DNA from: Macrobrachium rosenbergii
Taxonomy: Eukaryota > Arthropoda > Malacostraca > Decapoda > Palaemonidae
Assembly (NCBI RefSeq): GCF_040412425.1
Contig: NC_089789.1
Location: 34,956,106 to 35,020,105, forward strand
Reading direction: 5' to 3'
Length of the DNA stretch: 64,000 nucleotides
A program made the position numbers and the translations under genes. The notes below the pieces were generated by a model that made no database searches, was not told where the DNA came from, and worked only from the letters and a program-made list of their open reading frames with translations. The stretch's first letter is position 1, and each line of letters starts with the position of its first letter. This document shows, in pieces, positions 63,951-64,000 of this stretch.

Positions 63951-64000
63951 ATTAAAACCACGGTTATCATTAAAGAAATAAGAAAATTATTTCTTTAATT

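Overview
Eukaryotic, non-coding, repeat-saturated DNA. I find no protein-coding gene, rRNA or intact tRNA that I can defend. The window is AT-rich. It carries several dozen long microsatellites: (AT)n tracts up to about 300 bp, plus (CT/GA)n, (GT/CA)n, (AAT/ATT)n, (GTAT)n and (GAA)n. It also has at least a dozen minisatellite or satellite arrays and several low-copy dispersed repeats. Nearly every long open frame is either an in-phase readout of a microsatellite or an array whose period is a multiple of three, or the stop-free reading of a polypyrimidine tract. The style (extreme dinucleotide density, short dispersed elements ending in microsatellites, a hairpin-bearing element seen twice here) fits a decapod crustacean such as a shrimp or prawn. 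That is recognition from memory, not a search result.

Layout. 0-4.4 kb: a degenerate ~47-bp array, a 32-bp array, local duplications and a possible non-LTR tail. 4.4-13.5 kb: microsatellites, one copy of hairpin family A (8.87 kb), the family B pair (10.3 and 11.7 kb), and a possible hAT end (7.44 kb). 13.5-17.4 kb: a 27-bp array, the longest (AT)n tracts, perfect and near-perfect palindromes, a 91-bp array, and a duplicated unit separated by expanding (AAT)n linkers. 17.4-29.3 kb: four fold-back (long inverted repeat) elements, two copies each of families C and D, family A copy 2, tandem units with an embedded (CT)n tract, a ~94-bp array with an open frame, and a 36-bp array. 29.3-46 kb: mostly undistinguished AT-rich DNA with microsatellites, a fifth fold-back element at 37.5 kb, and a 0.9-kb polypyrimidine tract at 44.3 kb. 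46-64 kb: two SINE-like elements with internal Pol III-type boxes (46.6 kb +, 62.4 kb -), a ~3-kb tandem array of a ~270-bp unit with a tRNA-like head (52.0-55.1 kb), a 47-bp array with higher-order structure (57.9-59.1 kb), and a 28-bp array of about 45 copies (60.6-61.9 kb).

The most unusual item is the 52.0-55.1 kb array. Each unit carries an A-box and B-box at canonical tRNA spacing with pairable acceptor-stem flanks. The first unit is inverted, the array is bounded by (AT)n on both sides, and the unit-to-unit differences are dominated by single-base indels. Second is the cluster of five unrelated fold-back elements. There is no operon-like or pathway logic to describe; what links the parts is repeat turnover by slippage, unequal exchange, transposition and inversion.
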